DNA from: Vibrio kanaloae
Lineage (GTDB): Bacteria; Pseudomonadota; Gammaproteobacteria; Enterobacterales; Vibrionaceae
Direction of reading: 5' to 3'
Assembly: GCF_024347535.1 (NCBI RefSeq)
Contig: NZ_AP025497.1
Location: 2,914,001-2,978,000 of the forward strand
DNA length: 64,000 bases
The notes beneath the pieces were generated by a model, which made no database searches, was not told where the DNA came from, and saw only the letters and a list, made by a program, of their open reading frames with translations. The position numbers were made by a program, and so were the translations under genes. Below are positions 39,467 through 48,839 of this stretch, in pieces (positions within the stretch are counted from its first letter, which is position 1; each line of letters opens with the position of its first letter).

Positions 39467-40471
39467 CTACAACGAATAATAGGCTTTATACCAATCTGCG
39501 AAAGCTTTTGCTCCTTCTTGGATCTTCACTTGAGGCTTGTAGCCAACCGCTTCAAACAAATCTTCCGTATCAGCGTAAGTCGCGTACACATCACCTGGTT
39601 GCATTGGCATGAAGTTCTTTTTCGCTTCAACACCTAGAGCACCTTCTAATGCTTCAATGTAGTCCATCAATTTAACCGGGCTGCCATGACCGATGTTAAA
39701 TACACGATACGGTGCAGAACTGGTTGCTGGAGAGCCTTGCTCTACTGTCCAATCCGGCTGCTTGGCTGGAATACGATCTTGCACGCGAATAATACCTTCA
39801 ACAATATCATCGATATAAGTGAAGTCGCGCATCATGTCGCCATTGTTGTAAATGTCGATCTCTTTACCCGCCACGATTAAGTTCGCAAACTTGAACATCG
39901 CCATATCAGGGCGGCTCCAAGGGCCGTAAACGGTAAAGAAGCGTAAGCCTGTCGTCGGTACGTCGTATAAATGAGAATAGGTATGTGCCATCAACTCATT
40001 CGATTTCTTGGTCGCGGCGTATAGTGAGATCGGGTGATCAACACTGTCTGCTGTATGGAATGGCATTTTTTGATTCAAGCCATAAACGGAGCTCGATGAA
40101 GCATAAACGAGGTGTTCAACCTTATTATGGCGACAGCCTTCAAGAATAGCTAAGTGACCGACAAGGTTGCTATCGGCATACGCCATTGGGTTATCAATTG
40201 AGTAACGAACACCCGCTTGCGCTGCTAAATGAATCACACGGTCAAATTTTTGCTCAGCAAACAGCTTCGCCATGCCCTCTCTATCAGCAAGATCCAGCTC
40301 GATAAAGGTCAGGTTTTCATGCTCGATACGTTTCAGACGGTCATGCTTCAGTGAGACTTCGTAGTAGTCATTCAAGTTATCAATACCGACAACTTCATGG
40401 CCTGCTGCGCATAGTCGCTCTGACACTGCAGAGCCGATAAAACCGGCAACGCCAGTTACTAAATATTTCAT
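39467..40471 (-). CDS. NAD-dependent epimerase, UDP-glucuronate 4-epimerase-like
   Basis: A 334-residue extended short-chain dehydrogenase. NAD site [16 protein letters not shown], catalytic ASSSSVYG and YAATKKSNELMAHTYSHLY, and RFFTVYGPWSRPDMAMFKF match the CapI/UDP-glucuronate 4-epimerase group, which makes UDP-galacturonate. Substrate could come from ugd at 25358. A partial copy of its 3' end lies at 38387. It appears monocistronic, 91 bases from mutM. Confidence 0.88.
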   Translation of the reverse strand: MKYLVTGVAGFIGSAVSERLCAAGHEVVGIDNLNDYYEVSLKHDRLKRIEHENLTFIELDLADREGMAKLFAEQKFDRVIHLAAQAGVRYSIDNPMAYADSNLVGHLAILEGCRHNKVEHLVYASSSSVYGLNQKMPFHTADSVDHPISLYAATKKSNELMAHTYSHLYDVPTTGLRFFTVYGPWSRPDMAMFKFANLIVAGKEIDIYNNGDMMRDFTYIDDIVEGIIRVQDRIPAKQPDWTVEQGSPATSSAPYRVFNIGHGSPVKLMDYIEALEGALGVEAKKNFMPMQPGDVYATYADTEDLFEAVGYKPQVKIQEGAKAFADWYKAYYSL

Positions 40472-40562
40472 TCTACTATTCTCAATTCATATCATTAGTG
40501 TAATTGTAGCTACTAGCCTGCCTATCTACTAGCGTAAAAAAGTGAACATAAGTTCAGTTTTT

Positions 40563-41372
40563 TTATACTTGGCACTGTTCACAGAAGAACGTGTTTCTCT
40601 GCCCTATTTTTAACTCTTGAATCAGAGCCTCACAATTAGGGCATTCCTCTTTCGCTTTACCATAAACCTGTAGCTCTTGAGCAAAGTATCCAGGCTTACC
40701 ATCAGCTTGTGCAAAATCCTTTAAAGTGGTCCCGCCTTGTTTGATAGCGGTGGCGAGCACTTGTTTGATCTCTTTGGTTAACAAGAGCCACTCTTGTTTT
40801 GTCACTTTGCTTGCAGGGCGCAAAGGGCTAATACGTGAAGCAAATAGTGCTTCGTTGGCGTAAATATTACCGACACCCACCACCACTTTGTTGTCCATGA
40901 TGAATTGCTTCACGGCGACTTTACGTTTTTCTGCCTTCTCGGCTATGTAGTCGGCATTGAAGTCGTCCGTTAGCGGCTCGGGGCCAGACCCCAGTAACAC
41001 AGGATGGACTTCATCAGGCGCCGACCATAGCCAAGCACCAAAGCGGCGTGGGTCGTTATAACGCAGTACCTTGCCGTTAGTGAGCTTAAGATCCACGTGA
41101 TCGTGCTTAGCTGCAGGGAAGTCTGCATCTAATACGCGCAGTGAACCAGACATCCCCAAATGAACAATGGCACTGCCAACCTTAGTTTCAATGATCAGAT
41201 ACTTAGCTCGACGAGAGATGGCGAGTATTTTTTCACCTTCCAACTGTTTTAAATCAAGTGGGATATCCCAACGTAATTTAGGTGTCCGAAAAGTCATCGT
41301 TTTTATTGTCTCACCAACTAAATGAGGCGAGATCCCCATACGGCTCACTTCAACTTCGGGTAATTCAGGCAT
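40563..41372 (-). CDS. mutM: Formamidopyrimidine-DNA glycosylase
   Basis: A 269-residue bifunctional glycosylase/AP lyase that removes 8-oxoguanine. The catalytic N-terminal proline is in [23 protein letters not shown] is the H2TH region, and a C-terminal four-cysteine zinc finger (CPNCEAL, then CEQC) binds DNA. It begins three bases after the upstream membrane-protein gene ends, so the two are cotranscribed. Confidence 0.97.
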   Translation of the reverse strand: MPELPEVEVSRMGISPHLVGETIKTMTFRTPKLRWDIPLDLKQLEGEKILAISRRAKYLIIETKVGSAIVHLGMSGSLRVLDADFPAAKHDHVDLKLTNGKVLRYNDPRRFGAWLWSAPDEVHPVLLGSGPEPLTDDFNADYIAEKAEKRKVAVKQFIMDNKVVVGVGNIYANEALFASRISPLRPASKVTKQEWLLLTKEIKQVLATAIKQGGTTLKDFAQADGKPGYFAQELQVYGKAKEECPNCEALIQELKIGQRNTFFCEQCQV

Positions 41373-41375
41373 AAT

Positions 41376-41936
41376 TTATTCGTCCGATTTAGGTGGTTTG
41401 TCTGATATAGATAGCTTGTCTGATTTCAATGAATGTTCTGAGCTAAGGCTTGGAAACAGGTAGCTCTCTTCAATAGACACCGCCAACCACTGATCATTCC
41501 AGTTTTTTAACAACCAGAACTCTGGCAATTGATAATAGGTAATACGCTGGGGCTCTTCTTGGTCTTGATACCATACTTCGATGGTATGTGGTGTATTTAA
41601 CCGAGGCGTAAGGTCTGTATAAGTCTGTGAGTCGACTTCCGTACCCACAAGCTCTTTCCAACGCTGTGACAACTCTTGTGCATTGATAGTTTGAGGGAAG
41701 TCTGCATCTTTGAACTGGTAAACCCATTGATTGTCTTGTTGAACGACAGACCACTTAGCAAAGTGTAACGCTTGAAGCTCTGCTGCTGGATTTAGGAGAT
41801 AAGGGTAAGGGCTCTCAACCTGAGGCTCAGGCTCGATAAGGTACGCTTTGATCAGTGTTGGAAGGTTTAACACCCCAATAAAAGCGATCACGCTTAACAT
41901 GAGTATGTTGTTCCACCGGCGTCCACGATATCTCAT
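41376..41936 (-). CDS. Hypothetical single-pass membrane protein
   Basis: About 186 residues with a basic N-terminus (MRYRGRRWNN) and one membrane helix (ILMLSVIAFIGVLNLPTLI); the remainder, rich in W, Q and E, would be periplasmic. I do not recognise a functional domain. Vibrios keep a hypothetical gene like this before mutM. I chose ATG 41936 over a TTG at 41966. It ends four bases before mutM. Confidence 0.75.
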   Translation of the reverse strand: MRYRGRRWNNILMLSVIAFIGVLNLPTLIKAYLIEPEPQVESPYPYLLNPAAELQALHFAKWSVVQQDNQWVYQFKDADFPQTINAQELSQRWKELVGTEVDSQTYTDLTPRLNTPHTIEVWYQDQEEPQRITYYQLPEFWLLKNWNDQWLAVSIEESYLFPSLSSEHSLKSDKLSISDKPPKSDE

Positions 41937-42071
41937 CTGATTCTGCTCATCTAATCTATTGAGCAATCAGTATATCGTGAAACGAGCAACACTTTCTATG
42001 CACACGACTTTCTGTGCGTTGTTTGCTTATCGATTAAAGGGGGAGAATTGATAATGCCTAATTTCAGATAT

Positions 42072-42102
42072 AAAAAAACCCAGCGATTAAGCTGGGTTTT
42101 TT
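42072..42102. terminator. Bidirectional intrinsic terminator after rpmG
   Basis: AAAAAACCCAGC pairs with GCTGGGTTTTTT around loop GATTAA. On the minus strand it follows rpmG by about 40 bases; the symmetrical A/T flanks allow function on both strands. Confidence 0.92.
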
Positions 42103-42142
42103 AACTTTTTCTTCTACTGGAGAAGAGCAAAAAAAGCATCAA

Positions 42143-42310
42143 TTACTTGATTTTCGCTTCTTTGTACATAACGTGTTGGCGAACTACTGGATCAAACTTT
42201 TTGATCTCAAATTTGCCTGGCATGTTACGTTTGTTCTTATCAGTTGTGTAGAAGTGACCAGTACCTGCAGAAGATACTAGACGAATTTTCTCACGAATGC
42301 CTTTAGCCAT
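42143..42310 (-). CDS. rpmG: 50S ribosomal protein L33
   Basis: A 55-residue basic protein beginning [20 protein letters not shown] and ending MYKEAKIK, matching gammaproteobacterial L33. It lacks the four zinc-binding cysteines, so it is the zinc-independent form. It follows rpmB by thirteen bases, forming the usual rpmBG operon, and is preceded by an AAGAGGAA ribosome-binding site. Confidence 0.97.
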   Translation of the reverse strand: MAKGIREKIRLVSSAGTGHFYTTDKNKRNMPGKFEIKKFDPVVRQHVMYKEAKIK

Positions 42311-42323
42311 TGCTTAATTCCTC

Positions 42324-42560
42324 TTAAACGTTTTCGCCACGTGCACGGATATCAACAAGAACAGCATCGATGCCTTTCTTATCAATAATACGCATGCCTT
42401 TAGCAGTTAGACGTAGTTTAACAAAACGTTTTTCGCTCTCTACCCAGAAACGATGAGTTTGTAGGTTCGGCAGAAAACGGCGCTTAGTAGCATTGCGTGC
42501 GTGTGAACGGTTGTTACCCGTTACTGGACGCTTACCAGTTACTTGGCATACTCGGGACAT
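42324..42560 (-). CDS. rpmB: 50S ribosomal protein L28
   Basis: A 78-residue ribosomal protein beginning [20 protein letters not shown] and continuing with basic [18 protein letters not shown] chose ATG 42560 by match to L28; in-frame codons upstream would add five residues without family support. The 291-base gap to radC should hold the promoter; I saw no certain hexamer pair. Confidence 0.97.
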   Translation of the reverse strand: MSRVCQVTGKRPVTGNNRSHARNATKRRFLPNLQTHRFWVESEKRFVKLRLTAKGMRIIDKKGIDAVLVDIRARGENV

Positions 42561-42851
42561 GAATGTCTTCTCCAATCGTTTCAGCTCGATATCAACCTTG
42601 GTGGCCGAACCTCTCTATCAATTAAAATAGAAGGTAAAAACCGTTATGGAAAATCCATACAAGGCTATCAAAGGTCGCGCATTATACTAACTTGACACGC
42701 ATTGCTCAAGACCCGAACAGATCCTTTTTACGGATTTCGTGATCTTTTTTTGTGCAGCGCAGCTTGCTTGAGTAATCAGAGCTGATTTTAGGTCTAAAAA
42801 TGTGGGCGGAATAATAGCAGATTTAACGCAACTAACAACCTAAAATGTGAT

Positions 42852-43583
42852 TCAAATCCATCCACGCTCTGCAAAAGAGACAACTTCGCCATCTCCAACG
42901 ACAAAATGGTCGAGAACTCGGATGTCCACCAACGCTAATGCATCGGTTAAACGGCGTGTGATTCGCCTATCCGCTTGGCTGGGCTCTGCGACACCCGAAG
43001 GATGGTTATGAGCCAGGATTAATGCCGCTGCATTATGGTGAAGAGACCGTTTAACCACTTCCCGAGGGTAAACCGATGCAGCATCGATGGTTCCTTCAAA
43101 CATCACCTCGTCCTTTATTACCCTATTTTGGTTATCGAGGAACAATATATAGAAGGCTTCTCGCTGGCGATCGCGCAACATACTCGAAAGGTAGAGCTTG
43201 GTATGACTAGGGCTCGTTAATGCATCTCCACGAGATAACGTCTCTGCTAAATAACGTTGCGTCATCTCTAACACAGCCTGCAATTGAACATATTTCGCTT
43301 GCCCCAGTCCTTTATGGGCACAGAATTCCGTTTCCGTTGCAGAAAAAAGTTGCCGTAGCGAGCCAAAGTCTTTGATCAACTTATCGGCTAACTCTAGTAC
43401 GTTCATTCCCTGTGTACCTGTACGAAGAAATATCGCGAGCAATTCGGCATCACTCAAAGAATCCGGCCCTCTATTTAGTAGTTTTTCTCTCGGCATCGAT
43501 TCGGCAGGAATATTACTGATAGGCATATAAAGGCTATTTCGTTGGTCATAAATACAGTCCATCAGATTAACGGCCTTGCTCAT
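42852..43583 (-). CDS. radC: RadC family protein (JAB/MPN domain)
   Basis: A 243-residue protein with an N-terminal helix-hairpin-helix region ([12 protein letters not shown], later [17 protein letters not shown]) and a C-terminal JAMM metal-binding domain ([18 protein letters not shown]). Despite its name a DNA-repair role is not established. ATG 43583 has an excellent GAAGGA site; Met20 ([10 protein letters not shown], 43526) would give the 224-residue length more usual for the family, but lacks a clear site. Divergent from coaBC. Confidence 0.93.
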   Translation of the reverse strand: MSKAVNLMDCIYDQRNSLYMPISNIPAESMPREKLLNRGPDSLSDAELLAIFLRTGTQGMNVLELADKLIKDFGSLRQLFSATETEFCAHKGLGQAKYVQLQAVLEMTQRYLAETLSRGDALTSPSHTKLYLSSMLRDRQREAFYILFLDNQNRVIKDEVMFEGTIDAASVYPREVVKRSLHHNAAALILAHNHPSGVAEPSQADRRITRRLTDALALVDIRVLDHFVVGDGEVVSFAERGWI

Positions 43584-43751
43584 TGAGATCCTTCAATGCA
43601 GTAGAAGGGGGTCGAGTCGATTGTAAAACCATGTAATTGATAAGTTTGATAACACCAACTTGATGCGCGTCAACTCTGTTCGAACTCTGCTTCTAGGCAC
43701 TCATCCTTTGTTCTGATATCGTAAGTCCCAGAAAAATTAAGGAACAGAATC

Positions 43752-44993
43752 ATGCAAACATTGGTTAATCAACTGAGTAACGCAGACCAACAAGGCCTAG
43801 CAGGTAAAAAAATCCTACTTGGTATTAGTGGTGGTATCGCTGCTTATAAATGTGCCGAACTGACTCGTCGCTTAATTGAACGTGGAGCACAGGTACAAGT
43901 CGTGATGACAAATGCGGCCAAGGAGTTCATTACTCCCCTCACCATGCAAGCCGTCTCTGGAAGGCCAGTGTCTGATAGTTTGCTTGATCCTGCGGCGGAA
44001 GCTTCCATGGGGCACATCGAGCTCGCAAAGTGGGCTGACTTGGTATTACTAGCACCAGCAACCGCCGACCTTATTGCGCGCATGACAGCTGGCATGGGTA
44101 ACGACTTGCTGACCACTTTGGTTTTAGCAACCGATGCACCAGTTGCGGTCTCTCCGGCCATGAACCAGCAAATGTACAGCCATCCTGCGACTCAAGAAAA
44201 CATCGCGACACTAAAACGTCGTGGTTGTGAAATCTGGGGACCTGCGGCTGGCGAGCAAGCGTGTGGTGATGTCGGTATGGGTCGTATGTTAGAGCCAATG
44301 CAGCTAGTACATCGCTGTGAAGACTTCTTCCAACCTAAGCCGCTTACTGGCCGTTCTGTGCTTATTACTGCAGGTCCGACTCGTGAAGCGATTGACCCTG
44401 TGCGTTACATTACCAATCACAGCTCAGGCAAGATGGGCTATGCACTGGCTGAAGCAGCCGCCAAACAAGGCGCAACAGTCACTCTAGTCAGCGGCCCTGT
44501 ATCACTCGCGACACCAAGCCAAGTGACTCGTATTGATGTCGACAGCGCTCAACAGATGTTTGATGCGGTTGCAGCAAGCGCTTCTCAACACGATATTTTC
44601 ATCAGCTGCGCCGCGGTTGCCGATTATCGCCCTGAGACCATCGCAGACCAAAAGCTTAAAAAGGTCGATGGTAAAGACGACATGACCATTCAAATGGTTA
44701 AGAATCCAGATATCGTCGCTTCTGTCGCTTCAATGACCGAAGGTCGCCCATTTACTGTCGGCTTCGCAGCAGAAACTCAAGATGTTGAGAAGTACGCACG
44801 CGGCAAACTTGAAAGAAAGAATCTCGATATGATTTGCGCCAACGACGTATCTGTCGAAGGGCAAGGCTTCAATAGCAGTAGCAATGAGCTGCACCTTTAT
44901 TGGAAAGGCGGCGATAAATCTCTACCACTGGAAAGCAAAGACACACTTGGTTTCCAGATCCTCGATCAGATCCAAAAGCTTATTGATGCATAA
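43752..44993 (+). CDS. coaBC: Bifunctional PPC decarboxylase / PPC synthetase
   Basis: A 413-residue fusion for coenzyme A synthesis. The N-terminal flavoprotein (CoaC) carries [16 protein letters not shown] and the PAMNQQMY motif with catalytic features; the C-terminal CoaB domain from about residue 195 has [20 protein letters not shown] and [10 protein letters not shown]. CoaC decarboxylates phosphopantothenoylcysteine made by CoaB. AAGGA precedes the ATG at good spacing. Formerly dfp; gene order with radC and slmA is conserved. Confidence 0.97.
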   Translation: MQTLVNQLSNADQQGLAGKKILLGISGGIAAYKCAELTRRLIERGAQVQVVMTNAAKEFITPLTMQAVSGRPVSDSLLDPAAEASMGHIELAKWADLVLLAPATADLIARMTAGMGNDLLTTLVLATDAPVAVSPAMNQQMYSHPATQENIATLKRRGCEIWGPAAGEQACGDVGMGRMLEPMQLVHRCEDFFQPKPLTGRSVLITAGPTREAIDPVRYITNHSSGKMGYALAEAAAKQGATVTLVSGPVSLATPSQVTRIDVDSAQQMFDAVAASASQHDIFISCAAVADYRPETIADQKLKKVDGKDDMTIQMVKNPDIVASVASMTEGRPFTVGFAAETQDVEKYARGKLERKNLDMICANDVSVEGQGFNSSSNELHLYWKGGDKSLPLESKDTLGFQILDQIQKLIDA

Positions 44994-45132
44994 ACGCACA
45001 ATTTTGCTCTGACAATCTGCTGACACCTCTCGATTCTGTTGACCTAGGGCTCACAAAACTAGGAAACAGAATTGAATGGTGTTTATAATCCTTCTTCACT
45101 CAATCCTCATCTTTAGGAAAGGAAGTAAATAG

Positions 45133-45723
45133 ATGGCTGGTGCTCGAAAATCAAACCGTCGTGAAGAAATCCTACAAGCTCTCGCACAAATGTTGGAATC
45201 GACCGAAGGTGCTTCTCGTATCACAACGGTAAAGTTGGCCAAGCAAGTGGGTGTTTCTGAAGCTGCATTATACCGCCACTTCCCAAGCAAAGCCCGCATG
45301 TTTGAAGGCCTGATCGAGTTCATTGAAGAAGCGTTGATGTCTCGAATCAACCGCATTCTGGATGAAGAGAAAGACACGCTAGAGCGCATACGCCTAGTGC
45401 TACAACTTATTTTAGCTTTCTCAGAACGTAACCCAGGCCTGACTCGAATTTTGTCTGGCCATGCTCTAATGTTTGAAAATGAACGCCTGCGTGATCGCAT
45501 CAACCAACTTTTCGAACGCATTGAGACGCAACTTCGCCAGATCCTGCGTGAAAGAAAGCTTCGTGAAGGGAAATCATTCCCGGTTGATGAGAAAATCTTA
45601 GCCGCTCAGCTGCTAGGTCAAGTTGAAGGTAGCTTGAATCGATTTGTTCGCTCAGATTTCAAATATCAACCGACAGAAAACTTTGATGCTTATTGGGCTC
45701 TGCTAAGCGCTCAAATTAAGTAG
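45133..45723 (+). CDS. slmA: Nucleoid occlusion factor SlmA
   Basis: A 196-residue TetR-fold protein. The helix-turn-helix is in [20 protein letters not shown], followed by [17 protein letters not shown]. SlmA binds SBS sites on the chromosome and blocks FtsZ ring assembly over nucleoids. Strong GGAAAGGAAG site before ATG. An imperfect hairpin (about 45034-45073) and a TATAAT-like hexamer lie in the 139-base gap after coaBC. lpxL follows closely. Confidence 0.95.
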   Translation: MAGARKSNRREEILQALAQMLESTEGASRITTVKLAKQVGVSEAALYRHFPSKARMFEGLIEFIEEALMSRINRILDEEKDTLERIRLVLQLILAFSERNPGLTRILSGHALMFENERLRDRINQLFERIETQLRQILRERKLREGKSFPVDEKILAAQLLGQVEGSLNRFVRSDFKYQPTENFDAYWALLSAQIK

Positions 45724-45756
45724 CAATTAAATTAAGTAGCAATCAAATCTTAAGTG

Positions 45757-46743
45757 ATGGTTATGACGACGAAAACTTCTCCGACAAACAGCACTGCACA
45801 ACACGTTATTACTAAGCCACCTTTTACTCTGGCGTTACTCCACCCTAAATACTGGGGCGTTTGGTTCGGTTTTGGGCTATTAGCGCTTATCGTTAATGTT
45901 CTCCCTTACCGTATGTTATTACTGCTAGGTCGTTTATTGGGTTCTCTTGGTGCTCGTTTTGGCAAGAAGCGCGTCGCTGTAGCAACCCGTAACTTGGAAC
46001 TCGCCTTCCCAGACAAGCCAGCTGATGAAGTCGCGACAATGGTCAGTGAGAACTTTAAGAATACTGGTATGGCGCTAATCGAAACCGGTATTACGTGGTT
46101 TTGGCCAACATGGCGTTTCAAGCGCATCCTAGTGGACAAAGACACCCAAATGCTGCGTACTCACAAAGCCAACGGTAAAGGGGTTCTTCTATGCTGCGTT
46201 CATGCCTTAAATCTAGAGATCACTGCGCGAGCAATGGCGGTACTTGGCATTTCTGGTTTAGGTGTTTACCGCCCGCACAACAATCCAGCTTATGAGTTCA
46301 TTCAATACCGAGGTCGTACTCAGAACGGCAATCGCTTGATTCACCGTAAAGATGTGAAACGTATGATTCGAATTCTGCGTCAGGGTGAGATCCTTTTCTA
46401 TCTGCCAGATCATGATTACGGTCGTAACAAAGCTGTGTTTGTGCCTTTCTTCGCGGTAGAAGATGCGTGTACTACCACAGGGACTAGCATTCTGGCTTAC
46501 ACCAGCCGATGCGCAATTGTTCCGGGTTCAGGTTTTAGAAATGCCGATGGCAAGTATGAAATCATGGCCGATGAATCAATCGAAGATAACTACCCACAGA
46601 AAGATGAGAAAGCAGCGGCGGCTTACATGAACCGCTACCTTGAGAAGATTATCTTACGTGCTCCAGAGCAATGGATGTGGCTACACAAGCGCTTCAAAAC
46701 AATGGAAGATCCAGAAGTGGAGCGCGGTATTCGTTATAAATAG
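45757..46743 (+). CDS. lpxL: Lipid A late acyltransferase, LpxL/LpxP type
   Basis: About 328 residues with an N-terminal membrane helix (FGFGLLALIVNVLPYRMLL). The catalytic motif is HALNLE (HX4E) in LLCCVHALNLEITARAMA, as in LpxL, which adds the first secondary acyl chain to Kdo-lipid IVA. PDHDYGRNKAVFVPFFAV is also conserved. Start uncertain: GTG 45754, ATG 45757 or ATG 45763. An 18-base tandem repeat runs over its stop codon. Likely cotranscribed with slmA, 33 bases upstream. Confidence 0.92.
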   Translation: MVMTTKTSPTNSTAQHVITKPPFTLALLHPKYWGVWFGFGLLALIVNVLPYRMLLLLGRLLGSLGARFGKKRVAVATRNLELAFPDKPADEVATMVSENFKNTGMALIETGITWFWPTWRFKRILVDKDTQMLRTHKANGKGVLLCCVHALNLEITARAMAVLGISGLGVYRPHNNPAYEFIQYRGRTQNGNRLIHRKDVKRMIRILRQGEILFYLPDHDYGRNKAVFVPFFAVEDACTTTGTSILAYTSRCAIVPGSGFRNADGKYEIMADESIEDNYPQKDEKAAAAYMNRYLEKIILRAPEQWMWLHKRFKTMEDPEVERGIRYK

Positions 46744-46786
46744 AGTAGCCGTTATAAATAGAGTTACCGCTACAAATAGAGCGCCT
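46733..46786. repeat. 18-base tandem repeat spanning the lpxL stop
   Basis: Three consecutive units: GTTATAAATAGAGTAGCC, GTTATAAATAGAGTTACC and a diverged third, GCTACAAATAGAGCGCCT. The first unit contains the last codons and TAG stop of lpxL, so the array probably grew from the gene end by duplication. Confidence 0.85.
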
Positions 46787-46824
46787 ATCTTTAGATAGGA
46801 AACTGCTCACTTCAATAGAAAAGT

Positions 46825-46864
46825 AAAAGGCCCGACAGATATTTATCTCTCGGGCCTTTTTGAT
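46825..46864. terminator. Bidirectional terminator between lpxL and pyrE
   Basis: AAAGGCCCGA pairs with TCGGGCCTTT; A-rich 5' and T-rich 3' flanks allow termination of both the slmA-lpxL and rph-pyrE transcripts. Confidence 0.92.
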
Positions 46865-46916
46865 TTTTCGATTCTAAACTTAGAACGCTAAACTGTTAGA
46901 TTCGACATTTCAGGAA

Positions 46917-47558
46917 TTAGATTCCGTATTGAGCGCGGTACGCTTTTACAGATTCTAGGTGCGCGGCGTCTGTGCCTTTCTCTTCAAGGAAAGTCACCAA
47001 GTCAGTCAGGCTAACGATTGAGATGATTGCACAACCGAAGTCACGCTCAACTTCTTGAATCGCAGACAGTTCGCCTTTGCCCTTCTCTTGACGGTCGATA
47101 GCAACAAGCACGCCCGCTAAATCAGCGCCGTTTGCTTGGATGATTTCCATCGACTCACGAATCGCAGTACCTGCAGTGATCACGTCGTCCACTAGCATGA
47201 TGCGACCTTCAAGTGCGCTACCTACTAGATTGCCACCTTCGCCGTGGTTTTTCGCTTCTTTACGGTTAAAGCAGTAAGGCGTGTCTACATCGTGGTGATC
47301 TGCCAATGCAACCGCTGTTGTCGTTGCAATTGGAATACCCTTGTATGCAGGGCCAAATAGCACATCGAATTCAATGCCAGAATCAGCCAATGCTGCTGCG
47401 TAGAAGCGACCTAAACGCGCTAGGTCACGACCTGTATTAAACAATCCAGCATTGAAGAAGTAAGGGCTCTTACGGCCAGACTTTAAAGTAAACTCACCAA
47501 ACTTAAGTACTTCTTTCTCTAGTGCAAATTCAATAAATTCACGTTGATATGCTTTCAT
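46917..47558 (-). CDS. pyrE: Orotate phosphoribosyltransferase
   Basis: A 213-residue enzyme making orotidine monophosphate from orotate and [24 protein letters not shown] opens it, [17 protein letters not shown] is conserved, and the PRPP loop is [16 protein letters not shown] chose ATG 47558, preceded by AGAGG at ideal spacing, over ATG 47564. It lies downstream of rph with an attenuator-like hairpin between, as in E. coli. Confidence 0.97.
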   Translation of the reverse strand: MKAYQREFIEFALEKEVLKFGEFTLKSGRKSPYFFNAGLFNTGRDLARLGRFYAAALADSGIEFDVLFGPAYKGIPIATTTAVALADHHDVDTPYCFNRKEAKNHGEGGNLVGSALEGRIMLVDDVITAGTAIRESMEIIQANGADLAGVLVAIDRQEKGKGELSAIQEVERDFGCAIISIVSLTDLVTFLEEKGTDAAHLESVKAYRAQYGI

Positions 47559-47626
47559 GCTCATCCTCTAAATTAATTTACTTTCCAATTCCTAACTTCC
47601 GATCACTTCGAAAGCTAACGATGATG

Positions 47627-47754
47627 TATTTTCTAAATAGATAGCTCTACAACAAGGCAGCAAAATTTTTCAGCCCTATGAGCATAGGGAACCTATGTGA
47701 TTAGGGTGAAAAATTGTAGCTAACACAGGTGTAGAGTTATCTATGATGAAAATA
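47627..47754. repeat. 128-base imperfect palindromic element in the rph-pyrE gap
   Basis: The left arm (TATTTTC, then ATAGATAGCTCTAC, 47637-47650) matches in inverted orientation the right arm (GTAGAGTTATCTAT, 47731-47744). Internal ACAAGGCAGCAA followed by a T-rich AATTTTT resembles the element at 59983-60144. It looks like a member of a Vibrio dispersed palindrome family. Confidence 0.7.
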
Positions 47755-47785
47755 AAAAAATAGCCCCCATTTGGGAGCTATTAAA
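47753..47785 (-). promoter_or_regulatory. Probable pyrE attenuator hairpin
   Basis: Six to ten bases after the rph stop on the minus strand, AATAGCTCCC pairs with GGGGGCTATT and is followed by seven T. In E. coli a terminator placed just after the rph reading frame attenuates pyrE when UTP is plentiful, because ribosomes lag behind polymerase. The arrangement here is the same; regulation is inferred. Confidence 0.75.
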
Positions 47786-47790
47786 AATGA

Positions 47791-48507
47791 TTAGTCGGCC
47801 AACGCAGCTTTTTGCGCTTCAACAATGTCAGCAATGCCCTTATTCGCCAGGGCTAAAAGCTGCATCAGCTCTTCGTGGCTGAACGGTTCGCCTTCTGCGG
47901 TGCCTTGAATCTCAATCATCTTACCGTCTTCGGTCATTACAACGTTCATGTCGGTATCAGCTGCTGAGTCTTCAACATACTCAAGGTCACACAGTGCTTG
48001 TGCACCAACGATGCCCACTGAAACTGCCGCTACGTGGCCTTTCATTGGGTTCTTTTTCAGTTTGCCGCTGTCTAATAGGCTCTTGATTGCGTCAGCCATC
48101 GCTACGCTTGCACCAGAGATAGACGCAGTACGTGTACCACCATCGGCTTGGATAACATCACAATCGACAGTGATCATGATTTCACCCATTGCTTTTAGAT
48201 CAACAACTGCACGCAGGCTACGAGCGATCAGACGTTGGATTTCCATCGTACGACCACCTTGCTTACCGCTCGCCGCTTCACGACGGTTACGAGTGTGTGT
48301 TGCACGTGGCAGCATACCGTATTCAGCGGTTACCCAACCCTTTCCTTGGCCTTTTAACCAACGCGGCACGTTTTCTTCTACCGTTGCATTACATAGAACT
48401 TTAGTGTTGCCGAACTCAACTAATACAGAACCCTCAGCATAAGCTGTGTAGTTACGAGTAATTTTAATTGGACGAATTTGATCTGCAGCGCGGTCATTTG
48501 GACGCAT
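47791..48507 (-). CDS. rph: Ribonuclease PH
   Basis: A 238-residue phosphorolytic 3'-5' exoribonuclease that trims tRNA precursors. [20 protein letters not shown], the RNA-binding [20 protein letters not shown] and [19 protein letters not shown] are family signatures. Translation of its 3' end probably couples to the attenuator before pyrE. Divergent from yicC. Confidence 0.97.
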   Translation of the reverse strand: MRPNDRAADQIRPIKITRNYTAYAEGSVLVEFGNTKVLCNATVEENVPRWLKGQGKGWVTAEYGMLPRATHTRNRREAASGKQGGRTMEIQRLIARSLRAVVDLKAMGEIMITVDCDVIQADGGTRTASISGASVAMADAIKSLLDSGKLKKNPMKGHVAAVSVGIVGAQALCDLEYVEDSAADTDMNVVMTEDGKMIEIQGTAEGEPFSHEELMQLLALANKGIADIVEAQKAALAD

Positions 48508-48839
48508 TGGTATCTACCTTATTAACAGTCTGAAGTGATTTACTATCGAAAGAGTGCATCACCTGAGAAAGGGGTGAGACAGTTTTGATTGGGGCAAGAT
48601 TATATAGCAGTTTACCTTTCAAATCTATTTACCGTTCAAAGCGATTTATCATCGAAAGCTATTTTTCGTAACAGGAGGTTTACCGTGAAAGGGGAACTAC
48701 TGCGAAAAGGAAACGAACATGAAAGAAAGAATGAGGCTGAAAGGATAACTACGTGAAAAGCTCCGGCTTCGGGTGCAACCCGTATCGTGATACTATGCGT
48801 GCGCGTTATTTTCAGAATGATAAAAGACAGGAAAATTCG
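48508..48839. other. Divergent rph/yicC control region
   Basis: This 332-base gap has no credible gene. On the minus strand a perfect TATAAT (48604-48599) lies about 92 bases before rph without a good -35 match. An in-frame extension of yicC back to 48753 is possible but lacks family support. Confidence 0.4.

Noticed and set aside
45096-45521. 141-codon open frame opposite slmA
   Set aside because: Arginine/serine-rich translation typical of an antisense frame; slmA is certain on the plus strand.
47948-48442. 164-codon open frame opposite rph
   Set aside because: Composition mirrors the rph codons and no family motif is visible; treated as a shadow frame.
48753-48839. Extended N-terminus of YicC
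   Set aside because: The upstream ATG adds 29 residues absent from the family; ATG 48840 has a good AGGA site.
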